A stretch of 64,000 nucleotides of DNA from Mycolicibacterium sphagni (GCF_013337765.1 NZ_VBSB01000003.1:496001-560000), one strand, 5' to 3'; shown: positions 36,701-45,730, counted from the first letter of the stretch. Notes: generated by a model from the letters alone, not told the origin. A program made the numbers and translations.

Positions 36701-37709
36701 TTCCGAGCACGACGTCAGCTATGCCGTTGGCGACTCGCTGGGGGTGCTGCCCACCAACAGCGACGCCGACGTCGCCGCGTGGCTGGCCGCAACCGCTCTG
36801 CATGGCGACGAGGTGGTCGAGGTCGACGGTGCGGAATGTGCACTGCGCCAAGCACTCACCGAAAGCTACGATATCTGCCGCATCACCCCGAACCTGCTGG
36901 CTTTCCTCGCCGACATGACAGCGGACAAGACGGCAGCCAGAGAGCTGCGGGCCGTTCGCGGGCATTTGGACACCTGGCGGTTGGGGCGCAACGGCATCGA
37001 CGTCGTGCGTGCCTTCGCGGTGCATGCCGCGCCCGAGCAGTGGCAGGAAGTACTCGTCCGCTTGACGCCGCGGCTGTATTCGATCTCGTCGAGCCCGCTG
37101 GTCAGCCCGCATGAAGTGCAGTTGACCGTGTCGATCGTGCGCTACCAGGCGGCGGACGGTGCCGATCGCGGGGGAGTGTGCTCGACATTCCTGGCCGACC
37201 GCGCCCGCGACGTCCCGGTGTTCCTGCAGAAATCGCCGCACTTCCGCCCGCCCGAAGATACGACCGCGCCGATTGTGATGATCGGTGCGGGCACCGGGAT
37301 CGCACCGTTCCGTGGGTTTCTTCAGGAGCGCCGGGCGCTCGGCCACACCGGACGCAACTGGCTGTTCTTCGGCGACCGGCATCGGGCCGAAAACTTCTAC
37401 TACCGCGACGATCTGAACGATATGGTCACCGACGGCTTCCTGCATCGGCTCGACCTCGCCTTCTCCCGCGACCAGCGTAGGCGAATCTATGTGCAGGACA
37501 ACATGATCGACAAGGGTGCACAACTGTGGGCCTGGCTGCAGGACGGTGCGCACCTCTACGTCTGCGGCGACGCCGCCACCATGGCGCGCGATGTCGACAC
37601 CGCGCTGGAAACCATCATCGGCACCCATGGCCATCTGAGCGCCGAAGCCGCGCGCGACTACAAGCGCGAACTGGTCGCCGAGAAGCGGTATCTGCGCGAC
37701 GTGTACTGA
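33720..37709 (+). CDS. Assimilatory nitrate reductase fused to a flavoprotein reductase
   Basis: A 1329-residue fusion. Residues ~1-720 are a NarB-type molybdenum (bis-MGD) nitrate reductase with a [4Fe-4S] site from Cys 23, 26, 30 (CSYCGVGC) and ~62 (GRLCTKG). Residues ~800-940 are a flavodoxin domain (LWASQTGNAEELAARI, STFGDGDPPDNG). Residues ~970-1329 are a CysJ-like FAD/NAD(P)H reductase (RLYSISSSP, MIGAGTGIAPFRGFLQER, YVCGDAATMARDV). It should take electrons from NADPH through FAD and FMN to reduce nitrate to nitrite in the cytoplasm without ferredoxin (inference from domains). Start of the nitrate module; narK follows in 94 bp. Comparable fused enzymes are known in M. smegmatis (recalled). 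Confidence 0.92.
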   Translation: MSSGHGGAVAAGDDCAQAIRTACSYCGVGCGIDVRTKPGPGGPVIANVVGDRLHPTNLGRLCTKGATHTELMGTTEGRAVDALIRPARGEEFVAAPVEDAVATVGTRLRAILDEHGPDSIALYVSGQMSMEAQYLATKLAKGFIRTVNIESNSRLCMASAATGYKQSLGADGPPGSYADFDCADVFFVIGANMADCHPILFLRMADRMRAGAKLIVVDPRRTATADKADLFLQIRPGTDLALLNGLLHLLVDSGAIDTDFIVEHTDGWDAMGEFLADYPPARVAELTGLAEPDIRTAATMIADAGEWMSLWTMGLNQSTHGTWNTNAICNLHLATGAICRPGSGPMSLTGQPNAMGGREMGYMGPGLPGQRSVLAADDRAFVEAVWELAPGTIRADTNRGTIDMFEQMAAGDIKACWIICTNPVASVPNRTTVITGLETAELVITQDAYRDTATNRYADVVLPAALWAEADAVMVNSERTLTLVRECVSPAGQSRPDWQLICQVADAMGFGAHFAYESSEQIFDEIRRFANPQTGYDLRGISYQRLRETPVQWPSPPGDDNDRHPIRYVNDGRLVFATQSGRAVFHARPHMDARELPDEDYPFVLNTGRLPHQWHTMTKTGRVAKLNKLNGKPFVEVNPGDATALGITDGQAVELQSRRGRAVLPAVVTGRVRPGSCFAPFHWNDEHGEYLAINALTSDAVDADSLQPELKVCAVSLRPTKSVRPTPASGGQPSITDDEQLYLAGFFAALSGDVVGVPVLPESAPISKPVRLWIDGVLAGMYSRTTGGPVAPEPEPVPGPWVLWASQTGNAEELAARIVGQLGAAGLPARLVNMDDCAVGDLAARDVLVVTSTFGDGDPPDNGAGLWDRLTAPDAPDLNGLRFAVLGIGDRSYGQFCGHARSLDTRLAELGGARLLDRSDCEVHDEHSLTMWAQRVIELVNAGESAPAMAAARVLARPAEPFTRTRPVPARLARNTRLTPASAAKEVRQLGFDISEHDVSYAVGDSLGVLPTNSDADVAAWLAATALHGDEVVEVDGAECALRQALTESYDICRITPNLLAFLADMTADKTAARELRAVRGHLDTWRLGRNGIDVVRAFAVHAAPEQWQEVLVRLTPRLYSISSSPLVSPHEVQLTVSIVRYQAADGADRGGVCSTFLADRARDVPVFLQKSPHFRPPEDTTAPIVMIGAGTGIAPFRGFLQERRALGHTGRNWLFFGDRHRAENFYYRDDLNDMVTDGFLHRLDLAFSRDQRRRIYVQDNMIDKGAQLWAWLQDGAHLYVCGDAATMARDVDTALETIIGTHGHLSAEAARDYKRELVAEKRYLRDVY

Positions 37710-37747
37710 CCTCACCGCGGCGCCTGAGCCAAAGTGAGAAGGTTGTG

Positions 37748-37797
37748 ACACTGCGATCACCGCGTGGCGCGAAGGCGCAACAAAGAATTCCTACCGT
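37748..37797 (+). promoter_or_regulatory. narK promoter with possible GlnR site
   Basis: TACCGT at 37792-37797 fits the -10 consensus and ends six bases before the narK ATG, so a leaderless transcript is likely. About 45-55 bp upstream of the start lies AC-n9-AC (37748-37749 and 37759-37760), the loose GlnR pattern described for M. smegmatis. That pattern is short and could occur by chance. Confidence 0.4.
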
Positions 37798-37803
37798 TGG
37801 TGC

Positions 37804-39258
37804 ATGCAGACTTCAACAACTCGCAGTGGCTACGACATCGACGACTGGGATGCCGAGGACGTCGAGGCCTGGAACAACGGCGGCGCGAAAATCGCACGCC
37901 GCAACCTGATTTGGTCGATCTTCGCCGAGCACGTCGGATTCTCGGTGTGGTCCATCTGGTCGGTAATGGTGCTGTTCATGCCGCAGAACGTGTATCACAT
38001 CGACGCCGCGGGCAAGTTCTTCCTGGTCGCGGTGCCTACTCTCGTTGGCGCGATCCTGCGCATCCCGTACACCTTCGCCACCGCTCACTTCGGTGGCCGC
38101 AACTGGACGATCTTCTCGGCCCTGGCCTTGCTGGTCCCCACCGCCCTCACGCTGTATTACATGGCGCACCCGGGCACTTCGTACACGACGTTCCTCGTGG
38201 TGGCCGCCTTCGCCGGACTCGGCGGCGGTAACTTCGCCTCGTCGATGACCAACATCAACGCCTTCTATCCGCAGCGATACAAGGGCTGGGCACTGGGCCT
38301 CAACGCCGGCGGTGGCAATATCGGTGTCGCCGTCATCCAGCTGGTCGGTCTGCTGGTCATCGCGACCGTCGGCAACCGGTCCCCGCACCTGGTGTGCGCT
38401 GTCTACCTGGTGCTGATTGCTTTGGCGGCGGTCGGCGCATCGTTCTTCATGAACAATCTCACCAACCAGCGCAGCGATGCTCGGTCGCTGATCGAGGTAC
38501 TGGCGCATCGTGATTCGTGGCTGATCTCACTGCTCTACATCGGCACCTTCGGATCGTTCATCGGGTTCGGCTTCGCCTTCGGGCAGGTACTGCAGATCAA
38601 CTTCCTGGCCGGGCTCGCGCACGGCGGACCGGTCACCCCGGCGATGACCGCCCAGGCGTCGCTGCACGCCGCCCAGATCGCCTTCATCGGGCCGGTGCTC
38701 GGTTCGCTGTCCCGCCCGTTCGGCGGCCGGCTGTCGGACCGGTTCGGCGGCGGCAAGGTCACCCTCTACACGTTCGCTGCGATGATCCTGGCCGCCGGCT
38801 GGCTCGTCGCGGCAGGCGAGATCGACGACGCCGCTCCCGGACCGGCGTCCGGTGCCACCATGGTGGCTTTCGTGGCCGGCTTCATCGCCCTGTTCATCCT
38901 GTCCGGCATGGGAAATGGCTCCACCTACAAGATGATCCCGTCGATCTTCGAGGCCAAGTCCAAGGGCTTGGATCACCTCAGTGCCCCGGAGCGCAGCGCC
39001 TGGTCGCTGCGGATGTCGGGCGCGCTGATCGGCATCGCCGGGGCTATCGGGGCGCTCGGCGGGGTCGGCGTCAACATCGCACTGCGGGCGTCCTACCTGT
39101 CGCCGGCGAAATCGGCCACGATGGCCTTCTGGGTGTTCCTCGGCTTCTACGTGCTGTGCGCGGTCATCACCTGGGTGGCCTACGTACGCACCCCGAAGAA
39201 GGCCAGCGTCATCAGCACCGACACCCCCGCGGTCGACAACGCCACAGCGGCCGCATGA
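37804..39258 (+). CDS. narK: Nitrate/nitrite transporter
   Basis: A 484-residue major-facilitator protein with 12 hydrophobic segments. The nitrate signature regions read GLGGGNFASSMTNINAFYP (residues ~138-156) and GMGNGSTYKMIP (~365-376). It imports nitrate, or exchanges nitrate and nitrite, for the reductase encoded upstream. ATG 37804. Its stop overlaps the nirB start (ATGA at 39255-39258), showing that uptake and nitrite reduction are expressed together. Confidence 0.95.
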   Translation: MQTSTTRSGYDIDDWDAEDVEAWNNGGAKIARRNLIWSIFAEHVGFSVWSIWSVMVLFMPQNVYHIDAAGKFFLVAVPTLVGAILRIPYTFATAHFGGRNWTIFSALALLVPTALTLYYMAHPGTSYTTFLVVAAFAGLGGGNFASSMTNINAFYPQRYKGWALGLNAGGGNIGVAVIQLVGLLVIATVGNRSPHLVCAVYLVLIALAAVGASFFMNNLTNQRSDARSLIEVLAHRDSWLISLLYIGTFGSFIGFGFAFGQVLQINFLAGLAHGGPVTPAMTAQASLHAAQIAFIGPVLGSLSRPFGGRLSDRFGGGKVTLYTFAAMILAAGWLVAAGEIDDAAPGPASGATMVAFVAGFIALFILSGMGNGSTYKMIPSIFEAKSKGLDHLSAPERSAWSLRMSGALIGIAGAIGALGGVGVNIALRASYLSPAKSATMAFWVFLGFYVLCAVITWVAYVRTPKKASVISTDTPAVDNATAAA

Positions 39259-41777
39259 CCGCCGCGGCACGGACCGTCGTTGTCGTCGGCCACGGGATGG
39301 TCGGGCACCGGTTCGTCGAGGCGCTGCGGGACCGGGATCGTGACGGAGCCTGGCGGGTGGTCGTCCTGTGCGAGGAGCCCACCGCGGCCTACGACCGGGT
39401 GGGGTTGTCCTCCTACATCGACGGCTGGGATCGCACGACGCTGGCACTGTCCGGAAACGATTACGCCGGAGACGATCTGGTCGACCTTCGGGTCGGCGAG
39501 CCGGCCACCGCGATCGACCGGGCCGCCCGCGAGATTCTCACCTCGACGGGGGAGCGCATCGGCTACGACGCCGTGGTGCTGGCCACCGGCTCGTACCCGT
39601 TCGTGCCACCGATTCCCGGTAGCGATCTGGAACGCTGCTTCGTCTACCGGACGCTGGAAGACCTCGACGCCATCCGGGCGGCGGCATCGGCGGCCGGGCC
39701 CGGCGCCGTCGGCATCGTCGTCGGTGGTGGACTGCTGGGGCTGGAGGCGGCCAACGCGCTGCGGATGCTGGGCCTGACACCGCATGTGCTGGAACGCTCG
39801 CCGCGCCTGATGCCCATCCAGGTCGACGACGGCGGCGGGGCGCTGCTGAATCGGCTCATCACCGAACTCGGGATCACGGTGCACACCGATGTGGCGTCGA
39901 CCGAGATCGTCGAGAGCGGTGACGGAATCACCGTGTCGCTGTCCAATGACGAACAGCTCGACGGCGCCTTGCTGGTGTTCTCCGCGGGTGTGCGTCCGCG
40001 CGATGAGCTGGCCCGCGAGGCCGGCCTGCCGATCGCCGAACGCGGCGGCGTGATGACGGATATCAGCTGCGCCACAGCCGATCCCCGGGTGTTCGCCATC
40101 GGTGAGGTCGCCGCGGTCGAGGGCCGTTGCTACGGCTTGGTCGCGCCCGGCTACACGATGGCCGAGGTGGTCGCCGACCGACTGGTCGGCGGGACCGCCG
40201 AATTCCCGGGTGCCGACCTGTCCACCAAACTCAAACTGCTCGGCGTGGACGTGGCCAGCTTCGGTGACGCCCATGCCAGCACACCCGGTGCGCTGGAAGT
40301 CGTCCTCAACGATGCCGTCAACCAGACCTACGCCAAACTCGTCGTCTCCGATGATGTTTCGACGCTGTTGGGCGGGATCCTGGTCGGCGACGCAGGAGCG
40401 TACTCCACCCTGCGCCCGATGGTCGGCCGGCCGCTGCCCGCCGACCCGGCGACACTGATCTCACCGGCAGGCGCTGAAGTGGGTGTGGGTGCGCTACCCG
40501 ACGACGCACAGATTTGCTCCTGCAACGCGGTGACAAAAAGGAGCATCTGCGGCGCGATCGCTGACGGCGCTCACGACGTCCCGGCCATCAAATGCGCGAC
40601 CGCGGCCGGAACCTCCTGCGGCAGCTGCATTCCGATGCTCAAGCGGCTGCTCGAGGCGCAGGGCGTGGCGATGTCCAAGGCTCTGTGTGAACATTTCGAG
40701 CAGACCCGTGCCGAGCTGTTCCAGATCGTCGCGACCACCGGCATCCGCACCTTCTCGGCGCTGATCGCCGAGTACGGCACCGGCGCCGGGTGCGATATCT
40801 GCAAGCCCGTGGTGGCCTCGATCCTGGCATCCACCTCGTCCGATCACATCCTCGACGACGAGACGGCCGGACTGCAGGACACCAATGACCATTTCCTGGC
40901 CAACATTCAGCGCAACGGCACGTACTCGGTGGTGCCGCGGCTCCCCGGTGGTGAAGTCACGCCCGAGAAGCTGATGGTGATCGCCGAGGTGGCCAGGGAT
41001 TTCGGCCTCTACACCAAGATCACCGGCGGTCAGCGCATCGACCTGTTCGGCGCCCGCGTCGAACAGCTGCCGCAGATCTGGAAGCGCCTCGTCGACGCCG
41101 GGATGGAATCCGGCCACGCGTACGGCAAGTCGCTGCGGACGGTGAAAAGCTGCGTGGGTTCCACGTGGTGCCGCTACGGGGTGCAGGACTCGGTGGCGAT
41201 GGCCGTCGACCTCGAATTGCGTTATCGCGGGCTGCGTTCGCCGCACAAGATCAAGATGGGTGTCTCGGGCTGCCAACGCGAGTGCGCGGAAGCCCGCGGC
41301 AAGGACGTCGGGGTGATCGCCACCGAGAAGGGCTGGAACCTCTATGTCGGCGGTAACGGCGGCGCCAACCCCAAGCACGCCCAGCTGCTGGCCGGCGATC
41401 TCGACTCCGAAACGATGGTCCGCTACATCGACCGGTACCTGATGTTCTACATCCGCACCGCAGACCGCTTGCAGCGCACGGCAGTGTGGCAGGAGACCAT
41501 CGAGGGTGGGCTTGATCACATCAGGGACGTGGTGTGTGAGGACTCGTTGGGCATTGCCGCCGACCTCGACGCCGCCATGGCCCGGCACGTGGAGGGGTAC
41601 TCCGACGAGTGGGCCGGCGTGCTCAATGACCAGGAGAAACTGAGCCGCTTCGTCTCGTTCGTCAATGCGCCGGGCGAGCCGGATCCGACCGTGATGTTCG
41701 ACGAGACGGGGCCGCGCAAGGTGCCGCTGCTGCTGGGAATGCCGAGCAGCGTCAACGCGGCGGAAAGCCGCCCGTAA
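39255..41777 (+). CDS. nirB: NAD(P)H nitrite reductase, large subunit
   Basis: An 840-residue enzyme that reduces nitrite to ammonium. An FAD/NAD(P)H domain fills residues ~1-320 (VVVVGHGMVGHRF, GIVVGGGLLGLEAANALRMLG). A BFD-type [2Fe-2S] domain follows at ~415-480 (CSCNAV, CGSCIPMLK). The siroheme/[4Fe-4S] domain at ~540-790 has CVGSTWCRYG and GVSGCQRECAEARG, with the four Cys present. ATG 39255 overlaps the narK stop. An in-frame open region before it lies in another frame of narK and is not coding. Siroheme supply comes from the chelatase encoded three genes downstream. Confidence 0.96.
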   Translation: MTAAARTVVVVGHGMVGHRFVEALRDRDRDGAWRVVVLCEEPTAAYDRVGLSSYIDGWDRTTLALSGNDYAGDDLVDLRVGEPATAIDRAAREILTSTGERIGYDAVVLATGSYPFVPPIPGSDLERCFVYRTLEDLDAIRAAASAAGPGAVGIVVGGGLLGLEAANALRMLGLTPHVLERSPRLMPIQVDDGGGALLNRLITELGITVHTDVASTEIVESGDGITVSLSNDEQLDGALLVFSAGVRPRDELAREAGLPIAERGGVMTDISCATADPRVFAIGEVAAVEGRCYGLVAPGYTMAEVVADRLVGGTAEFPGADLSTKLKLLGVDVASFGDAHASTPGALEVVLNDAVNQTYAKLVVSDDVSTLLGGILVGDAGAYSTLRPMVGRPLPADPATLISPAGAEVGVGALPDDAQICSCNAVTKRSICGAIADGAHDVPAIKCATAAGTSCGSCIPMLKRLLEAQGVAMSKALCEHFEQTRAELFQIVATTGIRTFSALIAEYGTGAGCDICKPVVASILASTSSDHILDDETAGLQDTNDHFLANIQRNGTYSVVPRLPGGEVTPEKLMVIAEVARDFGLYTKITGGQRIDLFGARVEQLPQIWKRLVDAGMESGHAYGKSLRTVKSCVGSTWCRYGVQDSVAMAVDLELRYRGLRSPHKIKMGVSGCQRECAEARGKDVGVIATEKGWNLYVGGNGGANPKHAQLLAGDLDSETMVRYIDRYLMFYIRTADRLQRTAVWQETIEGGLDHIRDVVCEDSLGIAADLDAAMARHVEGYSDEWAGVLNDQEKLSRFVSFVNAPGEPDPTVMFDETGPRKVPLLLGMPSSVNAAESRP

Positions 41778-41825
41778 CAGCTGTGAAACACGACCCCTCT
41801 ATCAAGGGCTTGGAGGCTTGAAACC

Positions 41826-42191
41826 ATGACAGTTCTCGCGGATAGAAGTGCCGGGCTCGACCTGGATATCTGGACACCCGCCTGCGCCCGCAGCGCGCTG
41901 CTCGCCGGTCGGGGCGTCGCGGTGCTGCTGCCCGACGGTTCCCAGGCCGCGCTGTTCCTGTTGGCCGACGGCACGTTGGCCGCCGTCGGCAATATCGACC
42001 CCTTCGGCCGCGCCGCGGTGATGTCGCGTGGCATCGTCGGGGATCGGCGCGGCGAGCCCACCGTGGCGTCGCCGTTGCTCAAGCAGGTGTTCTCCCTTGT
42101 CGACGGTCGGTGCCTCGACGACGAGTCACACGCGCTGCCGGTCTACGACGTCAGGGTGGTCGATGGCTTCGTCGAGATCAGAAGTCGCTGA
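41826..42191 (+). CDS. nirD: Nitrite reductase small subunit
   Basis: A 121-residue Rieske-fold protein of the NirD group, lacking the Cys/His cluster ligands as NirD proteins do. It pairs with NirB. ATG 41826 with a GGAGG ribosome site about 12 bases upstream; 48-bp gap after nirB. Its last 29 bp overlap the next gene's start. Confidence 0.92.
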   Translation: MTVLADRSAGLDLDIWTPACARSALLAGRGVAVLLPDGSQAALFLLADGTLAAVGNIDPFGRAAVMSRGIVGDRRGEPTVASPLLKQVFSLVDGRCLDDESHALPVYDVRVVDGFVEIRSR

Positions 42192-43308
42192 CCCTCTGGC
42201 CGGCTTCACCGTCGGGGTGACCGCCGCGCGCCGGGCCGAAGAACTCATCACGCTCCTCGAGCGTCGCGGCGCCGCGGTCGTGCACGCGCCTGCGATCCGG
42301 ATCGTGCCGCTGGTCGACGATGTCGAGCTGCGCCGGGTGACCACGCATCTCATCGAGCAGCCGCCGGACCTGGTCGTGGTGACCACCGGGATCGGCTTTC
42401 GGGGCTGGATCGAGGCCGCCCACGGCTGGGATGTCTCCGACGAGCTCAGCGCCGCACTCGAATCCACTCGCATCCTGGCTCGCGGGCCCAAGGCCCGCGG
42501 CGCCGTGCGTCAGGCCGGGTTGTGCGAGGAATGGAGCCCGGAATCGGAGTCCTCCGTGGAGGTGTTGGAGCGCTTGCTGTCTGAGGGCGTTGATCAGCTG
42601 CGCATCGCGGTGCAGCTGCACGGCGCCGCCAGCGAATGGGAGCCCGACACCGATATTTGTGACGCGCTGACCCGGGCGGGTGCCTACGTCGTGAAGGTTC
42701 CGGTGTATCGCTGGGAGCCGCCGGAGGACTCCCGGCGCGTCGATGCGTTGATCGCGGCGCTCATCAGCGCCGACGTGGACGCGGTGAGCTTCACCAGCGC
42801 ACCCGCCGTCGCGGCAATGCTGGAACGCGCCAAAGCCCTTGGCGCCCTGGAATGTCTGATCAACGCGCTGCGCAATCACGTCGCGGTGTTCTGCGTCGGC
42901 CCGGTCACCGCGACCCCGCTGACCCGGCTCGGCATCGACGCCCGCTACCCGCAGCGTTACCGGCTCGGCGCGCTCGCCCGGCTGATCACCGATGAATTGC
43001 CCTGCCTGGCAAGAAAGTACAGCGCAGGCGGACACGACATCAGCGTCCGCAGCGCCAGCGTCGAGGTGGACGGCGAGCTCAAGGTGCTGCCACCGGCGGC
43101 CATGGCGCTGCTGCGCCGGCTGCTGGTGGCACCAGGGCTGGTCGTGTCGCGGGAAGAACTGCTGGCCGAACTTCCCGGCGGCGGCGATGACACCCACGCG
43201 GTGGAGACGGCGATGGCCCGGCTGCGCTCGGCGCTGGCTGCCCCGCGGGTGGTCCAGACGGTGGTCAAGCGTGGCTACCGGCTCGCCCTGGATCCGGCGG
43301 CCACATGA
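42163..43308 (+). CDS. nnaR: NnaR-type regulator: uroporphyrinogen-III synthase domain plus winged helix
   Basis: A 381-residue fusion. Residues ~10-265 are a HemD-like fold (GFTVGVTAARRAEELITLLERRG at the start, VVVTTGIGFRGW, FTSAPAV). Residues ~285-378 are an OmpR-type winged helix (LKVLPPAAMALLRRLL, VVSREELLAELPGG, VVKRGYRLAL). Proteins with this layout (NnaR) activate nitrate assimilation genes together with GlnR in actinobacteria, and the location after nirBD fits. ATG 42163 lies inside nirD; the overlap suggests coupling. It could still bind a tetrapyrrole as its signal. Confidence 0.85.
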   Translation: MASSRSEVADPLAGFTVGVTAARRAEELITLLERRGAAVVHAPAIRIVPLVDDVELRRVTTHLIEQPPDLVVVTTGIGFRGWIEAAHGWDVSDELSAALESTRILARGPKARGAVRQAGLCEEWSPESESSVEVLERLLSEGVDQLRIAVQLHGAASEWEPDTDICDALTRAGAYVVKVPVYRWEPPEDSRRVDALIAALISADVDAVSFTSAPAVAAMLERAKALGALECLINALRNHVAVFCVGPVTATPLTRLGIDARYPQRYRLGALARLITDELPCLARKYSAGGHDISVRSASVEVDGELKVLPPAAMALLRRLLVAPGLVVSREELLAELPGGGDDTHAVETAMARLRSALAAPRVVQTVVKRGYRLALDPAAT

Positions 43309-43991
43309 CACACGAACTCGTCCTGGTCGCCCACGGCACCCGAAATCCCATGGGGCTGGACACCATCACCGAGATCGCGGCGGCTGTCGCTGAGCACGTC
43401 GGTGCGGTTCGCACCGCCTTCGTCGATGTACTCGGGCCCAATCCCCGTGAGGTGCTTGAGAACACGGCAAGCTCGGTTGTTGTCGTGCCCGCGTTCCTGG
43501 CGTCGGGCTATCACGTCAACACCGACCTGCCTGCCCGGGTGGCCGAGAGCGGCCATCCCAGCGTCACCATCACCCCCGCGCTGGGACCCGACCCGGTCCT
43601 GGCTCAGATCATGCGCGGCCGGCTGCTCGAGGTCGGCTGGTCACCCGGCGACGCGGTGGTGATGGCGGCAGCAGGCTCGTCGGACCCCGCCGCCCGGCGC
43701 GAACTGATGCACGCCGCTGCGCTGCTCGGCGACCTGGTGGGGGAGGTCCACCTCGGATTCGTGGCCACCGGTGTCCCGACCGTCGCCGATATCGTGCGCC
43801 GGCTGAGGCGCTCAGGACGGCGGGTGTTCATCGCCTCCTACCTGCTGGCACCCGGGGTGTTCCACACCAAACTCGGCCAGTGCGGCGCGCACGCGGTCAC
43901 CGAGCCGCTGGGCGCGCACCCCGATCTGGTGGCCCTGCTGGCCCATCGCTTCACCGCGCCGGTCGGCCTACCCTGGACCCCATGCCACTGA
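43305..43991 (+). CDS. Sirohydrochlorin chelatase (CbiX/SirB-like)
   Basis: A 228-residue two-lobed chelatase. Metal-site His residues are in [11 protein letters not shown] (N-terminal lobe) and [12 protein letters not shown]. It inserts iron into sirohydrochlorin to give siroheme for NirB. ATG 43305 overlaps the regulator's stop (ATGA), so it belongs to the nitrate operon. The last 10 bp overlap the next gene. CbiX-type chelatases can also insert cobalt, but the context favours siroheme. Confidence 0.86.
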   Translation: MTHELVLVAHGTRNPMGLDTITEIAAAVAEHVGAVRTAFVDVLGPNPREVLENTASSVVVVPAFLASGYHVNTDLPARVAESGHPSVTITPALGPDPVLAQIMRGRLLEVGWSPGDAVVMAAAGSSDPAARRELMHAAALLGDLVGEVHLGFVATGVPTVADIVRRLRRSGRRVFIASYLLAPGVFHTKLGQCGAHAVTEPLGAHPDLVALLAHRFTAPVGLPWTPCH

Positions 43992-44419
43992 CTGGAGATT
44001 ACGAACCCAGTACCTCGGACTGGGCGCGCGAAAACGCCGAACTGATCATGTCGTCGGGCGGGACAGACGGTACCGAGCTCAAGGGCAAGCCCGTCATCTT
44101 GCTGACCACCGTCGGAGCCAAGACCGGCAAGATCCGCAAGACCCCGCTGATGCGGGTCGAGCACGAAGGCGACTACGCCGTCGTCGCCTCCCTCGGCGGC
44201 GCCCCGAAGAACCCGGTCTGGTACTACAACATCAAGGCCCACCCGCAGGTAGAGCTGCAGGACGGCACCACGCACGGCGAATACCGGGCACGCGAGATCT
44301 TCGGCGACGAGAAGGCCGCCTGGTGGGAGCGCGCGGTCGAGGCGTGGCCCGACTACGCCGAATACCAGCAGAAAACTGATCGCCAGATCCCGGTGTTCGT
44401 GCTCACCCCGATTCTCTGA
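43982..44419 (+). CDS. Deazaflavin (F420)-dependent nitroreductase-family protein (Rv1558-like)
   Basis: A 145-residue Ddn-family split-barrel protein. Diagnostic stretches: [37 protein letters not shown] and a C-terminal [10 protein letters not shown]. Binds reduced F420 and may protect against oxidants or reduce quinones. Precedes ilvA as Rv1558 precedes Rv1559 in M. tuberculosis (recalled). ATG 43982 overlaps the chelatase end by 10 bp. Confidence 0.92.
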   Translation: MPLTGDYEPSTSDWARENAELIMSSGGTDGTELKGKPVILLTTVGAKTGKIRKTPLMRVEHEGDYAVVASLGGAPKNPVWYYNIKAHPQVELQDGTTHGEYRAREIFGDEKAAWWERAVEAWPDYAEYQQKTDRQIPVFVLTPIL

Positions 44420-44449
44420 TTAGCCCCAGATGGTGGCACCATTGAGCGG

Positions 44450-45730
44450 GTGTCCGCCGATCTGAGTCAGCACCGACTGTCAGCGCCGCTATCCGCGGCT
44501 GACATCGATGAGGCTGCGCGGCGAATTTCCGGCGTGGTCAGCCAGAGCCCGCTGCAGCACAGCGACCGGCTCTCGCAGGCCACGGGCGCCGAGGTGTACC
44601 TCAAGCGTGAGGACCTGCAGAGTGTGCGGTCCTACAAGGTGCGCGGCGCCTACAACCTGCTGCGGCAACTCTCCGAGGCTGAGCTCACCGCCGGGGTGGT
44701 GTGCTCGTCGGCCGGTAACCATGCGCAGGGTTTTGCGCTGGCTTGCCGTTCGATGGGCGTGCACGGCCGGGTCTATGTACCGGCCAAGACCCCCAAGCAG
44801 AAGCGTGACCGCATCCGCTATCACGGCGGCGAGTTCATCGAGCTGATCGTCGGTGGCAGTACCTATGACCTGGCCGCCGACGCCGCGCTGGAGGATGTCG
44901 CGCGGACCGGCGCCACGCTGGTGCCGCCGTTCGACGATGCCCGCACGATGGCCGGGCAGGGCACGATCGCGGTGGAGATCCTCGAGCAGATCGACGGCGA
45001 GCCGGACCTGGTGGTCGTGCCGGTAGGTGGCGGCGGGTGCATCGCCGGGATCACCACGTACCTGGCCGAGCGGACGACGAACACCGCGGTGCTCGGCGTC
45101 GAGCCCGCGGGTGCGGCATCGATGATCGCGGCGCTGGCCGCCGGCGGTCCGGTCACCCTGGAGCATGTCGACCAGTTCGTCGACGGGGCGGCGGTCAAAC
45201 AGATCGGTGCGCTGCCGTATCAGGCGCTGGCCGCCGCAGGCGACATGGTGTCGGTCACCACGGTCGACGAGGGCGCGGTGTGCACCGCGATGCTCGACCT
45301 GTACCAGAACGAGGGCATCATCGCCGAGCCTGCCGGGGCGCTGTCGGTGGCAGGGCTGCTGGAAGCTGACGTCGCCCCCGGCTCGACGGTCGTGTGCCTG
45401 ATCTCCGGTGGCAACAACGACGTGTCGCGCTACGGCGAGGTGCTCGAGCGGTCACTGGTGCACCTGGGTCTCAAGCACTATTTCCTGGTCGACTTTCCGC
45501 AGGAGCCGGGCGCGCTGCGCCGGTTCCTCGACGAGGTGCTCGGCCCGAACGACGACATCACGCTGTTCGAGTACGTCAAGCGCAACAACCGGGAAACCGG
45601 TGAGGCACTGGTTGGTGTCGAACTCGGCTCGGCCACCGGTCTCGACGGGCTGCGGGCACGGATGACCGCCTCCGGCATTCACGTCGAAGCGCTTGAGCCC
45701 GGCTCGCCTGCCTACCGGTATTTGACCTGA
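44450..45730 (+). CDS. ilvA: Threonine dehydratase
   Basis: A 426-residue PLP enzyme (threonine ammonia-lyase) that makes 2-oxobutanoate, the first step to isoleucine. The PLP-binding Lys is in VRSYKVRGAYN near residue 63; the phosphate-binding glycine run is VVPVGGGGCIAG (~190). A C-terminal ACT-like regulatory domain (~340-426) suggests isoleucine feedback. GTG 44450, 30 bp after the F420 gene. Its TGA abuts the stop of the megasynthase gene with no gap. In M. tuberculosis treZ comes shortly after ilvA, so the megasynthase is an insertion relative to that order. Confidence 0.96.
   Translation: MSADLSQHRLSAPLSAADIDEAARRISGVVSQSPLQHSDRLSQATGAEVYLKREDLQSVRSYKVRGAYNLLRQLSEAELTAGVVCSSAGNHAQGFALACRSMGVHGRVYVPAKTPKQKRDRIRYHGGEFIELIVGGSTYDLAADAALEDVARTGATLVPPFDDARTMAGQGTIAVEILEQIDGEPDLVVVPVGGGGCIAGITTYLAERTTNTAVLGVEPAGAASMIAALAAGGPVTLEHVDQFVDGAAVKQIGALPYQALAAAGDMVSVTTVDEGAVCTAMLDLYQNEGIIAEPAGALSVAGLLEADVAPGSTVVCLISGGNNDVSRYGEVLERSLVHLGLKHYFLVDFPQEPGALRRFLDEVLGPNDDITLFEYVKRNNRETGEALVGVELGSATGLDGLRARMTASGIHVEALEPGSPAYRYLT

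Noticed and set aside
34542-37760. A 1072-codon open frame antisense to the nitrate reductase gene
   Set aside because: It mirrors the codon bias of the conserved plus-strand enzyme, has low-complexity composition and no recognisable domain. Long antisense frames are common in GC-rich genomes.
37746-37760. CRP-like site (GTGA and TCAC) before narK
   Set aside because: The spacer between the halves is 8 bp, not the 6 bp of mycobacterial CRP sites.
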